Assembly: GCF_006716485.1 (NCBI RefSeq)
Contig: NZ_VFPD01000002.1
Coordinates: forward strand, 186,001 to 250,000
Reading direction: 5' to 3'
DNA: 64,000 bases
DNA from: Chryseobacterium aquifrigidense
GTDB lineage: Bacteria; Bacteroidota; Bacteroidia; Flavobacteriales; Weeksellaceae
A model generated the notes under the pieces. The model was not told the origin of the DNA. It saw only the letters and a program-made list of their open reading frames with translations, and did no database searches. The first letter of the stretch is position 1; each line of letters starts with the position of its first letter. Of this stretch, positions 16,524-25,343 are shown piece after piece. The position numbers and the translations under genes are program-made.

Positions 16524-17927
16524 TTAAGCAAAGAACAGATAGGCCAACGCAATGGCAGTAATAACACCCACCAAATCGGCCAGAAGCATAGCAATTACCG
16601 TGTATCTCGTATTCTTAACGGCTACGGCACCAAAGTATACTGCAATTACGTAGAACGTCGTATCTGAGCTTCCCTGAAGTACGGCTGCCAATTTCCCCTG
16701 GAAACTATCCGCTCCGAAAGTACTCATCGTGTCCACCATCATTCCTCTGGCTCCGGAACCTGATAAAGGCTTGATTAAAGCTGTTGGAAGTCCGTCCACG
16801 AATCTTGGATCCATATTGGCAACGTTAGCAACCCATTTCATCCCATCAATGATCACATCAAAAACACCGGAAGTTCTTAATAAAGAAATAGCAATCAACA
16901 TCCCAACCAGGTAAGGGATAATCTTAACACAGGTGGTGAAACCTTCTTTTGCTCCTTCAATAAAGGCATCAAAAACGTTGATTTTCTTGTAAACAGCCCC
17001 AAGTACGATGGCAAGGAAGATAAAAAGAATTAAACCATTGCTTAGTACTTTACTGAAATCATCCAGCTCATCTTTACTTAATTGTACAAGATACAGTACC
17101 AAAAGAGCTATAATAGCTGAAATTCCCCCTACATAAGCAATGACTACAGGGCGAAGAAGATTGATTTTCTGATACAAGGAAACAATAATCATCGCAGCCA
17201 GTGTAGCTGCAAAAGTGGCAATCATACAGGGTAGAAAAATATCTGTAGGTGTTTTGGAACCCATTGATGCTCTGATGGCAATAATGGATACGGGAATCAA
17301 AGTCATACCACCGGCATGAAGACACAGAAACATAATCTGCGAATTGCTGGCGGTATCTTTATTGGGATTTAAAGTCTGGAGACTTTCCATCGCTTTTAAC
17401 CCAAAAGGAGTGGCAGCATTATCCAGTCCCAGAAGGTTGGCACTGAAATTCATCAGCATATGCCCGAATGCGGGATGGTTTTTAGGAATGTCAGGAAATA
17501 ATTTGGAGAAAAAAGGTTGAATCAGACGGCTTAGAAGGTTGATTCCTCCTGCTTTTTCAGCAATACTCATGAATCCCATAAACAGGGTCATGATTCCGAT
17601 AAGACCAAGACAGATCTTCACCGCCGTTTCAGAGGTTCCGATGACACCATCAGCTTCCTGAACACGATAAACGTTTACATTTTGTTTTAAAGAATCAGTT
17701 TTATAATGAATTCTGCTGTCTGCAAAATCATTCTTTTTCATCAGGCTGTCTCTTACAATAGGAGAGAGGCTGCTCATAGGCTGTGATGCAATCTTCACTG
17801 TATCACCTCCTTTTCCCACCACCATATCATTGAAAATGGTTTTGTAGTTACCTGACGAAACGTATTTTATACTGGCAATGGCAATGGCAATAATAATGAA
17901 AGCCGACCAAATTCTGCTGAGAACCAT
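16524..17927 (-). CDS. Nucleoside-recognition (Gate) domain membrane protein, SpmA-SpmB fusion type
   Basis: A 467-residue polytopic inner-membrane protein with two nucleoside-recognition/Gate halves, the first around residues 130-250 with HPAFGHMLMNFSANLLGLDNAAT and the second around 320-460 with PLSGSGARGMM and LQGSSDTTFYVIAVYFG. The halves correspond to spore maturation proteins SpmA and SpmB, fused in non-sporulating Bacteroidota. A soluble segment (about residues 25-95) lies after the first membrane helix. The transported solute is not known. A -7 promoter box lies 27 nt before the ATG. Confidence 0.85.
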   Translation of the reverse strand: MVLSRIWSAFIIIAIAIASIKYVSSGNYKTIFNDMVVGKGGDTVKIASQPMSSLSPIVRDSLMKKNDFADSRIHYKTDSLKQNVNVYRVQEADGVIGTSETAVKICLGLIGIMTLFMGFMSIAEKAGGINLLSRLIQPFFSKLFPDIPKNHPAFGHMLMNFSANLLGLDNAATPFGLKAMESLQTLNPNKDTASNSQIMFLCLHAGGMTLIPVSIIAIRASMGSKTPTDIFLPCMIATFAATLAAMIIVSLYQKINLLRPVVIAYVGGISAIIALLVLYLVQLSKDELDDFSKVLSNGLILFIFLAIVLGAVYKKINVFDAFIEGAKEGFTTCVKIIPYLVGMLIAISLLRTSGVFDVIIDGMKWVANVANMDPRFVDGLPTALIKPLSGSGARGMMVDTMSTFGADSFQGKLAAVLQGSSDTTFYVIAVYFGAVAVKNTRYTVIAMLLADLVGVITAIALAYLFFA

Positions 17928-17954
17928 CTGATTGATTTAATTGTTTAAACTTAT

Positions 17955-17962
17955 CAAAAATA
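17955..17962 (-). promoter_or_regulatory. -7 promoter element (TAttTTTG) for the Gate-domain gene
   Basis: Matches TAnnTTTG on the minus strand 27 nt upstream of the ATG at 17927. Confidence 0.4.
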
Positions 17963-18044
17963 CTTTAAACCACAAAAATAACTAAAGTCTTTTGTTATTC
18001 CGGTCAAGGAAAAGTAAGGATGACTTCTGTTCTTAAAGTTTATT

Positions 18045-18215
18045 TTAACGCAGTGTTCGCAAATATTTTATATAATGAAATTATATTTTGGTTCGCGAAG
18101 GCGTTAGCACTAAGCAAAGAGAACTTCAATTATGGAAAATAGCTGAATGAAATGCCCTTGCGGACGAAAATATACAGTAAGCTTATGTATTTTCCTTGCG
18201 ATCATTAGCGTTTAA
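18045..18215. repeat. Dispersed intergenic repeat, copy 3
   Basis: Starts TTTAACGCAGTG and runs through GGTTCGCGAAGGCGTT, ACTTCAATT, AATGCCCTTGCG and a final TAGCGTTTAAAAT. The same block order occurs at 26405-26563, and parts at 10116-10390. The gap between the two minus-strand genes (17928-18225) holds only this element and a promoter. Confidence 0.75.
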
Positions 18216-18225
18216 AATAAAAGAA

Positions 18226-18735
18226 TTACTCTTCCAGATAAACAAGATGTCCTTCAAAATCATCATCCATATTTTTCAAAACTTTAGCATCATCCATTTT
18301 TTTGACTAATGCATCCACAAAGAAACTCTTTTCAAAAAACTGGCGATGAATTCCCGGAAGAATTTCCATGAAATAATCCATTCCGATTTTGTTATTATGG
18401 AGATCCATTTTGGTTTCCAACGGCTCATTCGGGAAAAGTTCTTCATGCATGTCTGTGATTCTTTTGCAAAAATCAAGTGCTTTTTTAGGAGAAGAAATTT
18501 TACAGCAGTACATCATAATAAAGCAGCACCACAGGGCATGTCTGAAAGCATTTCCGATTCCATTAGTGGAAGCTGTCTTAGGAAATTTTTTCTGTGCAAT
18601 GGTAAATGCTTTTACGGTAGCATGGAAACTCATCAGGGCAAAAAGAGGATGGGGAAGGACAAGTGATAAAAGACGGATAATCTTTTTAAAACTCATACTC
18701 CTGATGGTATTGAAAAATATCTTAAAAGTCCTCAT
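18226..18735 (-). CDS. Uncharacterised protein with conserved His/Asp/Asn motifs (DUF6973-like)
   Basis: A 169-residue protein. Two motif blocks stand out: GIGNAFRHALWCC around residues 60-72 and ITDMHEELFPNEPLETKMDLHNNKIGMDYF around 93-122, with histidines, aspartates and asparagines arranged like a metal or hydrolase site. This resembles the DUF6973 domain, from memory only. An N-terminal hydrophobic stretch (about residues 20-40) may be a membrane anchor. It lies downstream of accD on the same strand, separated from it by a terminator. Function unknown. Confidence 0.65.
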   Translation of the reverse strand: MRTFKIFFNTIRSMSFKKIIRLLSLVLPHPLFALMSFHATVKAFTIAQKKFPKTASTNGIGNAFRHALWCCFIMMYCCKISSPKKALDFCKRITDMHEELFPNEPLETKMDLHNNKIGMDYFMEILPGIHRQFFEKSFFVDALVKKMDDAKVLKNMDDDFEGHLVYLEE

Positions 18736-18742
18736 AAATAAA

Positions 18743-18768
18743 AATCTCTCCCTAATTAGAGAGAGATT
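18743..18768 (-). terminator. Terminator after accD
   Basis: 8-bp outer stem AATCTCTC / GAGAGATT with a short inner stem. On the minus strand it is followed by TTTTTATTT. It lies between accD and the next minus-strand gene. Confidence 0.65.
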
Positions 18769-18789
18769 GTATTGTTTTTGTTACAGATA

Positions 18790-19644
18790 CTATGCTTTTA
18801 CAGCTAATAAATTTACTGTTTTAGCTACAGTATCCTGAATTTCAGTTCTTTTTACGATGAAATCTACAAATCCTTTTTCCTGTAAGAATTCTGATGTCTG
18901 GAATCCTTCCGGCAAGTCTCTACCGATTGTTTCACGGATTACTCTTGGCCCAGCGAAACCGATCAGTGCTCCCGGCTCTGCCATGATGATATCAGCAGTC
19001 ATTGCGAAAGAAGCAGTAATTCCTCCGAATGTAGGGTCACAAAGGTAAGCGATGTATAAAAGACCTGCTTCAGAAAGCTGAGCTAATTTAGCCTGAACTT
19101 TTGCCAGCTGCATCAAAGAGTAAGTAGCCTCCTGCATTCTTGCTCCTCCGGACTGACAGATAATCATATACGGAAGTTTGTGTGCTATACAGTAATCTAT
19201 TGCTCGTCTGATCTTTTCACCCATTACAGAACCCAAAGATCCACCGATGAAAGCAAAATCCATACAAGAAACTACCATTTCAGTTCCCTTTACAGTTCCT
19301 ACCGCGTTTCTGATAGAGTCTGTAAGCTTTGTTTTAGCTTTTACTTCTTTCAAACGGTCTTTGTAAGGCTTTGTATCTTTGAAGTTTAAGATATCAATAC
19401 TTTCAACATTAGCATCCAGTTCGGTAAATTTACCACCGTCAAAAAGGATGTCAAAAAATTCTGCACTTCCTATTCTTACATGGAATCCATCTTCAGGAGA
19501 AACATAGTTATTTCTCTTTAGTTCATCATGTTCCACTACTTTTCCGGATGGAGTCTGATGCCAAAGACCTTTGGGAACGTCTTTTTTCTCATCAGTAGAA
19601 GTGGTAATGTTTTTTGCTTTTCTTTTAAACCAGTCGAATGCCAT
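18790..19644 (-). CDS. accD: Acetyl-CoA carboxylase carboxyltransferase subunit beta, without zinc-ribbon cysteines
   Basis: A 284-residue AccD that with AccA transfers carboxyl from biotin to acetyl-CoA to make malonyl-CoA for fatty acid synthesis. The catalytic core is normal, with [28 protein letters not shown] and [13 protein letters not shown]. The N-terminal zinc ribbon (two CxxC pairs in E. coli) has no cysteines: the positions read HQTPSG around residues 29-34 and VSPED around 48-52. As I recall other flavobacterial AccD proteins share this, so it looks like a lineage trait rather than damage. accA is not in the window. Confidence 0.95.
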   Translation of the reverse strand: MAFDWFKRKAKNITTSTDEKKDVPKGLWHQTPSGKVVEHDELKRNNYVSPEDGFHVRIGSAEFFDILFDGGKFTELDANVESIDILNFKDTKPYKDRLKEVKAKTKLTDSIRNAVGTVKGTEMVVSCMDFAFIGGSLGSVMGEKIRRAIDYCIAHKLPYMIICQSGGARMQEATYSLMQLAKVQAKLAQLSEAGLLYIAYLCDPTFGGITASFAMTADIIMAEPGALIGFAGPRVIRETIGRDLPEGFQTSEFLQEKGFVDFIVKRTEIQDTVAKTVNLLAVKA

Positions 19645-19733
19645 TTTTGTTTGTATTAATGTATAAATGTAAAATGTACCAATGTAAATATATTTTTATG
19701 AATACTTTTTACATTGATACAAATGTACAGTTC

Positions 19734-20804
19734 TTATTTTAAAGTATTTACGTTATTTAAATCTTCAAATGCTTTCACCAATCTTGTAGAGAATGTTTCC
19801 TCACCTTTTCTTACCCATACTCTAGGGTCGTAGAATTTCTTGTTAGGTTTTTCTTCTCCTTCAGGGTTTCCGATTTGAGCTCTTAAATAATCAATATTGT
19901 TTACCATATAATCTCTAACGCCTTCTGTGTAAGCAAACTGAAGGTCAGTATCAATATTCATTTTGATTACCCCATAGTCGATAGCTTCTCTGATCTCCTC
20001 TAAAGTAGATCCTGAACCTCCATGGAATACAAAGTTGATAGGTTTAGCAGCCGTTCCGAATTTCTCCTGAACATATTTCTGAGAATTGTCAAGAATTTTC
20101 GGTGTAAGAACTACGTTTCCTGGCTTGTAAACTCCGTGTACGTTACCGAAAGCAGCAGCAATGGTAAAGTTGTCAGAAATAGCTTTTAGTTTTTCATAAG
20201 TATAAGCTATATCTTCTGGTTGAGTATATAATTTGGAGTTATCAACGTCTGAGTTATCTACACCATCTTCTTCACCTCCTGTTACCCCGATTTCTACTTC
20301 AAGAGTCATCTGAAGCTTAGCCATTCTTTCGAAATACTGAGCTGAAATCTCAAGGTTTTCCTCCAAAGATTCTTCAGAAAGGTCTAACATGTGAGAAGAG
20401 TAAAGAGATTTTCCTGTCTGCTTAAAGAAATCTTCATTAGCATCCATCAATCCGTCAATCCAAGGAAGTAATTTCTTTGCACAGTGGTCTGTGTGTAGAA
20501 TTACAGTTGCTCCGTAAGCTTCTGCAAGCGTGTGGATATGTTTGGCACCAGCAATAGATCCTAAGATGGCAGCCTTTTGTCCGTCATTGTTTAATCCCTT
20601 TCCTGCGTTGAATGCAGCTCCACCATTTGAAAACTGAATAATTACAGGAGAGTTCAATTTCGCTGCAGTTTCCATCACAGCGTTTACGTTGCTTGATCCA
20701 ATTACGTTTACTGCAGGTAATGCAAACTTGTTTTCTTTAGCATACTGAAAGATATCAGTAACTAACTGACCTGTGGCAACTCCTGCCGGAAAAATTCTGC
20801 TCAT
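19734..20804 (-). CDS. fbaA: Class II fructose-bisphosphate aldolase
   Basis: A 356-residue zinc-dependent aldolase of the FbaA type, splitting fructose-1,6-bisphosphate in glycolysis and joining the trioses in gluconeogenesis. The metal site is visible as LHTDHCAKK near residues 108-116, with YSSHMLDLS, the glycine-rich phosphate-binding FHGGSGST and KMNIDTDLQFA further on. It is the third in a run of minus-strand genes (CBS protein, nadK, fbaA, accD). A near-consensus -7 box (TACCTTTA) lies upstream, so it probably has its own promoter. Confidence 0.96.
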   Translation of the reverse strand: MSRIFPAGVATGQLVTDIFQYAKENKFALPAVNVIGSSNVNAVMETAAKLNSPVIIQFSNGGAAFNAGKGLNNDGQKAAILGSIAGAKHIHTLAEAYGATVILHTDHCAKKLLPWIDGLMDANEDFFKQTGKSLYSSHMLDLSEESLEENLEISAQYFERMAKLQMTLEVEIGVTGGEEDGVDNSDVDNSKLYTQPEDIAYTYEKLKAISDNFTIAAAFGNVHGVYKPGNVVLTPKILDNSQKYVQEKFGTAAKPINFVFHGGSGSTLEEIREAIDYGVIKMNIDTDLQFAYTEGVRDYMVNNIDYLRAQIGNPEGEEKPNKKFYDPRVWVRKGEETFSTRLVKAFEDLNNVNTLK

Positions 20805-20874
20805 GTTTTACTTTTTATTATAAATTTATTAGGTGTTTTAATTTCGTGTAAAGGTAATCATTTTTAAGAAATTA

Positions 20875-21741
20875 CTAGTTTCTTTTATCTCTGCCCCAAA
20901 GGAGCTTCTGGCGGATGGTTTCATAGAAACTCAAACCGTTGGGCTGTACCAGAAGAAGCTGGAATTTTGCCTTTTTAATGATGATTTCCTTATCGGTTTC
21001 TATATGGATCAGTCGGGAGTCTAGGGAAAGAGAGTATTGTGGTACACGGCTTTCCACCCTGAGTTTTATTTCTACTTTATCGTTTACTACTAAAGGTCTC
21101 ACATTCAGATTGTGGGGAGCGATAGGCGTAATGACAAAATTTTCATTGTTGGGAGAAATGATTGGCCCACCACAGCTCAGAGAGTAAGCAGTAGAACCTG
21201 TTGGTGTTGAAATGATCACACCGTCACCCCAGAATACATTCAGAAACTCATCATTGATAAAAGAATCTACTGTAATCATCGATGTTGTTTCTTTTCGGGA
21301 AACAGTAACGTCGTTTAATGCATAAGGAAAAGCTCCTTCCAGTTTGGGTGAAACAACCTCAATTACTGAACGGCGGCTTGTTTTTACATCTCCTTTTAAG
21401 ATAGAATCCAATTCTTTAAAGGCTTCTTCTTTTGTGAAAAAGGCTAAAAATCCAAGCCTTCCTGTATTGACTCCTACCACCGGAATTTCAAGATCCTCTA
21501 TAAAGGTTAAAGAGTTTACAATCGTTCCGTCTCCACCGAAAGTGAAGAAAAGATCCACTTCTTTGTCCAGAAGGTCCTGTTTAGAGTTGAAAGTTTCGAA
21601 TATTTTTGAAAACTGAAGTGCTTCAGCCATTTCATCATACAGAACAGATTTTACACCTCTTGCTTCAAGTTCAGAGATAAACTTGCTTAAATATAAAAAA
21701 GTATCAAGATCTTTTTTCTGAGAATATATGGCTGCCTTCAT
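20875..21741 (-). CDS. nadK: NAD kinase
   Basis: A 288-residue cytosolic enzyme phosphorylating NAD to NADP. The ATP/polyphosphate motif GGDGT is at residues 69-73, and the downstream NTGRLGFLAFF and GSTAYSLSCGGPII motifs complete the NAD-kinase signature. Its ATG lies 1 nt after the stop of the CBS-domain gene, so the two are co-transcribed. Length is normal. Confidence 0.95.
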   Translation of the reverse strand: MKAAIYSQKKDLDTFLYLSKFISELEARGVKSVLYDEMAEALQFSKIFETFNSKQDLLDKEVDLFFTFGGDGTIVNSLTFIEDLEIPVVGVNTGRLGFLAFFTKEEAFKELDSILKGDVKTSRRSVIEVVSPKLEGAFPYALNDVTVSRKETTSMITVDSFINDEFLNVFWGDGVIISTPTGSTAYSLSCGGPIISPNNENFVITPIAPHNLNVRPLVVNDKVEIKLRVESRVPQYSLSLDSRLIHIETDKEIIIKKAKFQLLLVQPNGLSFYETIRQKLLWGRDKRN

Positions 21742-21742
21742 G

Positions 21743-22396
21743 TTATATTTCTATGAATTTTTGTAAAAAACCATAACGGTCTTTAAACAGGTCGGATTTC
21801 TCATCAGAATAGTATTTTTCAACAATTCTGTAATCGTACCGGTCAAATGTAGCGTCTATCGAGGCCAGGTTTTCATTACTGATTTTTATGGTGACCTGAA
21901 CTACCTCCTCAGACATAAAGCTTATAAACCCTCCGTAAAACTTAGAATTGTTGCTTTCTACAATATTGGTAATTTCCGTCATTGAATATTTTCTGGCCGG
22001 AGTTTCTACGGTAAGAATAGCTCCTGTTTCTGAAAATAAAGGATAACGGGAAAGGTCCTGAAAAACATCTTCACAGGTAATGTACCCCAGATATTTTTCA
22101 TTTTTATTAATCACAGGAATCACATTGGAGCTGAAAGTATAAAACAGACGGATGCTGTCCATAACGTTGTTATCCTCCAGAATCGCAAACCGCTCAATCT
22201 GGTGTTCCAGATCCTTCAGTGTTCCTCCATCTTCTTCATACAGAAAGTCCATTGCAATAGCTCCGTAGAAGTGGTGGGATTTTTTGATGAAAACATGAGA
22301 ATATCCGAAATCCTCCAATATGTTTCTGGCCGACTCTATGGAGTCAGACAGGCTAAAACATGGAAAGTCTTTTGAGATATAGTCCTTGATAAACAT
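21743..22396 (-). CDS. CBS-domain protein
   Basis: A 217-residue protein. A CBS pair occupies about residues 1-125, with SARNILEDFGYSHVFI and YTFSSNVIPVINKNEKYLGYIT as typical strand-helix units. The C-terminal 90 residues resemble an ACT-like regulatory domain. CBS pairs bind adenine nucleotides. It is translated just upstream of nadK with a 1-nt gap, so a link to adenine-nucleotide or NAD(P) levels is a reasonable inference. Confidence 0.8.
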   Translation of the reverse strand: MFIKDYISKDFPCFSLSDSIESARNILEDFGYSHVFIKKSHHFYGAIAMDFLYEEDGGTLKDLEHQIERFAILEDNNVMDSIRLFYTFSSNVIPVINKNEKYLGYITCEDVFQDLSRYPLFSETGAILTVETPARKYSMTEITNIVESNNSKFYGGFISFMSEEVVQVTIKISNENLASIDATFDRYDYRIVEKYYSDEKSDLFKDRYGFLQKFIEI

Positions 22397-22480
22397 TGTG
22401 CTAATTTATAAAAAATTAAACGAAACTTTTTCTGAAAACCCGACTTTTTTTAAGATGAAACAAAAAAAATGCCGTCAAAA

Positions 22481-22511
22481 TTTGTTTGTAAAAAAAAATA
22501 AAGTACCTTTG
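22481..22511 (+). promoter_or_regulatory. Perfect Bacteroidota promoter, pointing away from any gene
   Basis: TTTG (22481-22484), 19 nt, then TACCTTTG (22504-22511), a full match to TTTG-N19-TAnnTTTG. The next plus-strand gene is more than 1.2 kb away, so the likely product is the short RNA at 22518-22586. Confidence 0.75.
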
Positions 22512-22517
22512 TCGCCT

Positions 22518-22586
22518 TTCATTTTTACTTTTTATTAGATTTATTTCAAACTGCACTGTCTACTAAGGACATATGCAGTTTTTTTA
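22518..22586 (+). ncRNA. Candidate small RNA of about 70 nt
   Basis: It runs from the predicted start (about 7 nt after the -7 box) to a hairpin with a T run. The hairpin has an 8-bp outer stem, AAACTGCA (22548-22555) with TGCAGTTT (22574-22581), and an inner stem TGTC (22557-22560) with GACA (22568-22571), followed by Ts. Its 3' end abuts the stop of the minus-strand methyltransferase gene. On the minus strand the hairpin has no T run, so it is not simply that gene's terminator. No reading frame of note is present. I cannot name an RNA family. Confidence 0.55.
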
Positions 22587-23114
22587 TTTTAATGCTTTTG
22601 CAAATTCCCACATCACAATTCCGGCGCACACACTTACATTAAGAGAATGCTTGGTTCCAAGCTGTGGAATTTCTAAAAATACATCAATATTGGGAAGTAC
22701 TTCATCACTGATTCCTTCTACCTCGTTTCCTAAAATCAAGGCGTACTTTTTTGATCTGTCAATCGTAAAATCTGTGATAAGCTGGCTTCCTGTAGTCTGC
22801 TCAATTCCGATGATTTCGTATCCTTTGCTTTTCAAATCTGCAATAGCAGCGTTGGTTTCTGTTTCATGAGACCAGTCTACACTTTCTGTTGCTCCCAATG
22901 CCGCTTTATGAATCTCACGGTGAGGTGGCTGTGGTGTAATTCCACAAAGGATTATTTTTTCAATTAAAAAGGCATCTGCCGTTCTGAAGGCTGCACCTAC
23001 ATTGTGCATACTTCTGATATTATCTAAAATGATGACCAACGGAATTTTTTCAACCTTCTTAAATGTTTCTACATCTATTCTGTTTAGTTCTTCCAGTTTT
23101 AGTTTCTGTACCAA
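22584..23114 (-). CDS. SpoU/TrmH family RNA 2'-O-methyltransferase
   Basis: A 176-residue SPOUT-fold enzyme methylating a ribose 2'-OH of tRNA or rRNA with S-adenosylmethionine. The three SpoU motifs are present: motif 1 NVGAAFRTAD at 38-47, motif 2 ILGNEVEGIS near 125-134, and motif 3 IPQLGTKHSLNVSVCAGI near 145-165. There is no RNA-binding extension, so it is the short form. It follows the MORN-repeat gene by 5 nt on the same strand. The target nucleotide is unknown. Confidence 0.9.
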   Translation of the reverse strand: MVQKLKLEELNRIDVETFKKVEKIPLVIILDNIRSMHNVGAAFRTADAFLIEKIILCGITPQPPHREIHKAALGATESVDWSHETETNAAIADLKSKGYEIIGIEQTTGSQLITDFTIDRSKKYALILGNEVEGISDEVLPNIDVFLEIPQLGTKHSLNVSVCAGIVMWEFAKALK

Positions 23115-23119
23115 TTGTA

Positions 23120-23740
23120 TTATTTTGTTGAGATTAATTTTCCGTCTTTATAGACCTCTGTTTTTTCTATGCTTCCGTCTTCACGGTAATGCACTCTGTT
23201 GCCGTTTCTTTTATCGTTGGCAAGCTCAGTTTCACGCTGTAATTTTCCTGATGGATAAAATACTTTCCATTTCCCGGTAGCAAGCCCGTTATCATACTGA
23301 CCAATATCTTTCAATGATTTTCCATCTTCATGGAAGGTTTTGCTTTCTCCCTGTAATTTATTGAATTTATAATTGGAAATTTCAGTTATTTTACCTGCCG
23401 GAGAATAGAATGTTGCGGTAAGACTATTGTCATAAATATTCTTTTCTCCATTTCTGAAAGCTTCTTTGGAAGTGAGAACTCCATTCTTATCAAAATAGGA
23501 CCATTCTTTTACTTTGTATCCTTTTTTATATTCTCCTTTCGACTGCACTTTTCCGTTATCATAATAAAAAACAGCATCACCATCCAGTTTCCCTTTTTTC
23601 CATTCTACTATATTTTTCACCTGGCCATTGTCATAAAATTCTCTGCAGGAGCCTTCCTGCAGCCCGTCCTTATATCCACAAGGTTTCTGTGCTGCAATCA
23701 TAACAGAAGTGGAAAAAAACAATAGAAACATGTACTTCAT
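23120..23740 (-). CDS. Exported MORN-repeat protein (YwqK-like)
   Basis: A 206-residue protein with a signal peptide (MFLLFFSTSVMIAAQ, cleavage near 18) and about eight consecutive beta-hairpin MORN-type units of the form YYDNGKVQSKGEYKKG, as in YwqK-like repeats. It probably sits in the periplasm or on the surface. The repeat family is widespread in Bacteroidota; individual roles are mostly unknown. It is translated just upstream of the SpoU methyltransferase. A -7 box at 23755-23762 faces it. Confidence 0.8.
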   Translation of the reverse strand: MKYMFLLFFSTSVMIAAQKPCGYKDGLQEGSCREFYDNGQVKNIVEWKKGKLDGDAVFYYDNGKVQSKGEYKKGYKVKEWSYFDKNGVLTSKEAFRNGEKNIYDNSLTATFYSPAGKITEISNYKFNKLQGESKTFHEDGKSLKDIGQYDNGLATGKWKVFYPSGKLQRETELANDKRNGNRVHYREDGSIEKTEVYKDGKLISTK

Positions 23741-23754
23741 AGCTATTTTTATTT

Positions 23755-23780
23755 CAAAAATAGTAAAATACTTATATTTG
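23755..23780. promoter_or_regulatory. Divergent pair of -7 elements
   Basis: TAttTTTG on the minus strand (23755-23762) serves the MORN gene, and TAtaTTTG on the plus strand (23773-23780) serves the gene at 23796. The boxes are 10 bp apart, so the two promoters must share space. Confidence 0.45.
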
Positions 23781-23795
23781 ACTCAAAAATATACT

Positions 23796-24395
23796 ATGAA
23801 AAAATTATTCACCTTATTTATATTAATATGGGGATTTATATCTCTGGAAGCACAAAACACCTATTATCCCCAAGCTTTTTTTGATAAAAAACTGGCAAGG
23901 GATATGCTTGGATTCGGAAACTCTACCATTGAAGGGCAGGCTTCTACCAAACAAAAAAACAACTGGGGCATCAAACCATTGCTTGGAGAAAAACATTATG
24001 CACCCAAAGGAACTGTTGTCATGCTTTTTCCTGTAACACCTTATTTTGAGGAGTTTTATAATATGAGAAAGAAATATGAAAATAAAAAAACAACAGTATA
24101 TATGTCTGAAGAAGCTTTTAAATACAGAGTGGAAGCTTTAACTGATGATCACGGGAGGTTTAAATTTGAAAAACTGAAACCGGGTAAATATTATCTTGAA
24201 ACTATTGTCAATTTTACTGCAACGGCAAGTTATCAGAAGCAGACAGGAACTTCGGATGCTTATAACGGCTATGGAGCTTATCTCTATTCTACTCCTATAT
24301 ACAGTACGTTTTTCTACGGATATTCTGCTGCCAACAGGGAAAGCAAATTTGTAGAGATAAAACAAGACGGCGAACTTAAAGAAATCAAGCTTTAG
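23796..24395 (+). CDS. Exported protein of unknown function
   Basis: A 199-residue protein with a signal peptide (LFTLFILIWGFISLEAQ, cleavage near residue 18). The segment around residues 110-135 (EALTDDHGRFKFEKLKPGKYYLE) is a carboxypeptidase-regulatory-like beta-sandwich motif. A Tyr/Gly/Ala-rich stretch follows. I start at 23796 because the signal peptide begins there and the -7 box at 23773 would exclude the ATG at 23709. The TAG stop lies in the loop of the terminator hairpin. Confidence 0.75.
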   Translation: MKKLFTLFILIWGFISLEAQNTYYPQAFFDKKLARDMLGFGNSTIEGQASTKQKNNWGIKPLLGEKHYAPKGTVVMLFPVTPYFEEFYNMRKKYENKKTTVYMSEEAFKYRVEALTDDHGRFKFEKLKPGKYYLETIVNFTATASYQKQTGTSDAYNGYGAYLYSTPIYSTFFYGYSAANRESKFVEIKQDGELKEIKL

Positions 24396-24406
24396 AAGCT
24401 TGATTT
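24382..24406 (+). terminator. Terminator whose triloop is the stop codon
   Basis: Perfect 11-bp stem AAATCAAGCTT / AAGCTTGATTT with the triloop TAG, which is the stop codon (24393-24395) of the gene at 23796; Ts follow. The convergent bestrophin gene ends 2 nt later. Confidence 0.8.
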
Positions 24407-24407
24407 T

Positions 24408-25286
24408 TTATTTTCTGATCATAATCTGCTGTACATTTTTCTCAATGTTCTGCGCTAAGGTTTCCATAGGAATATCGTTTTCATCATTATTGAACGGATC
24501 TTCAATTTCTTCTGCAATAAGTTCAAGACTCATCAAAACATAATAAACGAAAACGGTAAGCGGAATCATAAAAAGGCCGATCGTAATAACGTATGCTATC
24601 GGAAGTGCAAAGACATACAGAATAATAAACTTCTTGATGAAAGAAGAGTAGGAGTAAGGGATCGGTGTATTTTTAATTCTTTCACAACCTCCACATACAT
24701 CCAGAAATCCTGAAAGCTGGGTGTCTAAGTACAGCATTTCAACTTCAGAAATTTTTCCTTCTTTTTTTAATTGATTCAGTTTATGGCTAAGCAGAATAAC
24801 TATTTCACTTGGGCCATGGTTTTTTAAAGAGCTTTCTATTTCAGAATAATCTTCATCCAGAGCCAGCCTGGTAGATTCCTTAGAAAGATGTTTAGCTAAA
24901 AAGTGTGGAAAGTATTTTAAATACCTTGCTATTTGCTCAGCATCCTGACGGTTGTCTCCAAGAATCGTATTGATTTTTATTGCAAAGTTTCTCGTGTCAT
25001 TGACCAGTTTTCCCCAAAGTTTTCGTCCTTCCCACCAACGGTCATACGCAGTATTCGTTCTGAAAACCAGCAAAAGTGAAAGCACAAAACCCAGCAGAGA
25101 ATGAATCATACCCACATTGCTCACTCCTGATTTTGTGGTAAGGTGCAGATACTCAACTTCCAGGTATTGAATTCCCCATGAGTATAATCCTACAAGAATC
25201 ATACTTGGAAAAAGAATTTTTAAGGTGTCACTTTTGTGTAAACTGAACAGGATTTTAAGGAAATGTTTGGTGTTGTAGACTCTCAT
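24408..25286 (-). CDS. Bestrophin family (UPF0187) anion channel
   Basis: A protein of 292 residues from the ATG at 25286. It has about four membrane segments, the N-terminal pair after residue 25 with FPSMILVGLYSWGIQYL and the second pair near residues 220-255. The conserved FRTNTAYDRWWEGRKLWG and a late EEIEDPFNNDENDIP match bacterial bestrophins, pentameric channels for chloride or cations. An in-frame GTG at 25304 overlaps the -7 box (25304-25311) and would be upstream of the transcript start, so the ATG at 25286 is preferred. Confidence 0.88.
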   Translation of the reverse strand: MRVYNTKHFLKILFSLHKSDTLKILFPSMILVGLYSWGIQYLEVEYLHLTTKSGVSNVGMIHSLLGFVLSLLLVFRTNTAYDRWWEGRKLWGKLVNDTRNFAIKINTILGDNRQDAEQIARYLKYFPHFLAKHLSKESTRLALDEDYSEIESSLKNHGPSEIVILLSHKLNQLKKEGKISEVEMLYLDTQLSGFLDVCGGCERIKNTPIPYSYSSFIKKFIILYVFALPIAYVITIGLFMIPLTVFVYYVLMSLELIAEEIEDPFNNDENDIPMETLAQNIEKNVQQIMIRK

Positions 25287-25303
25287 AAACGCTCTTATTA
25301 CCA

Positions 25304-25311
25304 CAAATATA
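25304..25311 (-). promoter_or_regulatory. -7 promoter element (TAtaTTTG) for the bestrophin gene
   Basis: It lies 17 nt before the ATG at 25286 and overlaps the in-frame GTG codon at 25304, which decides the start. Confidence 0.5.
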
Positions 25312-25343
25312 AATTTTTCATCTGAGCTTTGCTAATGAGGTAA

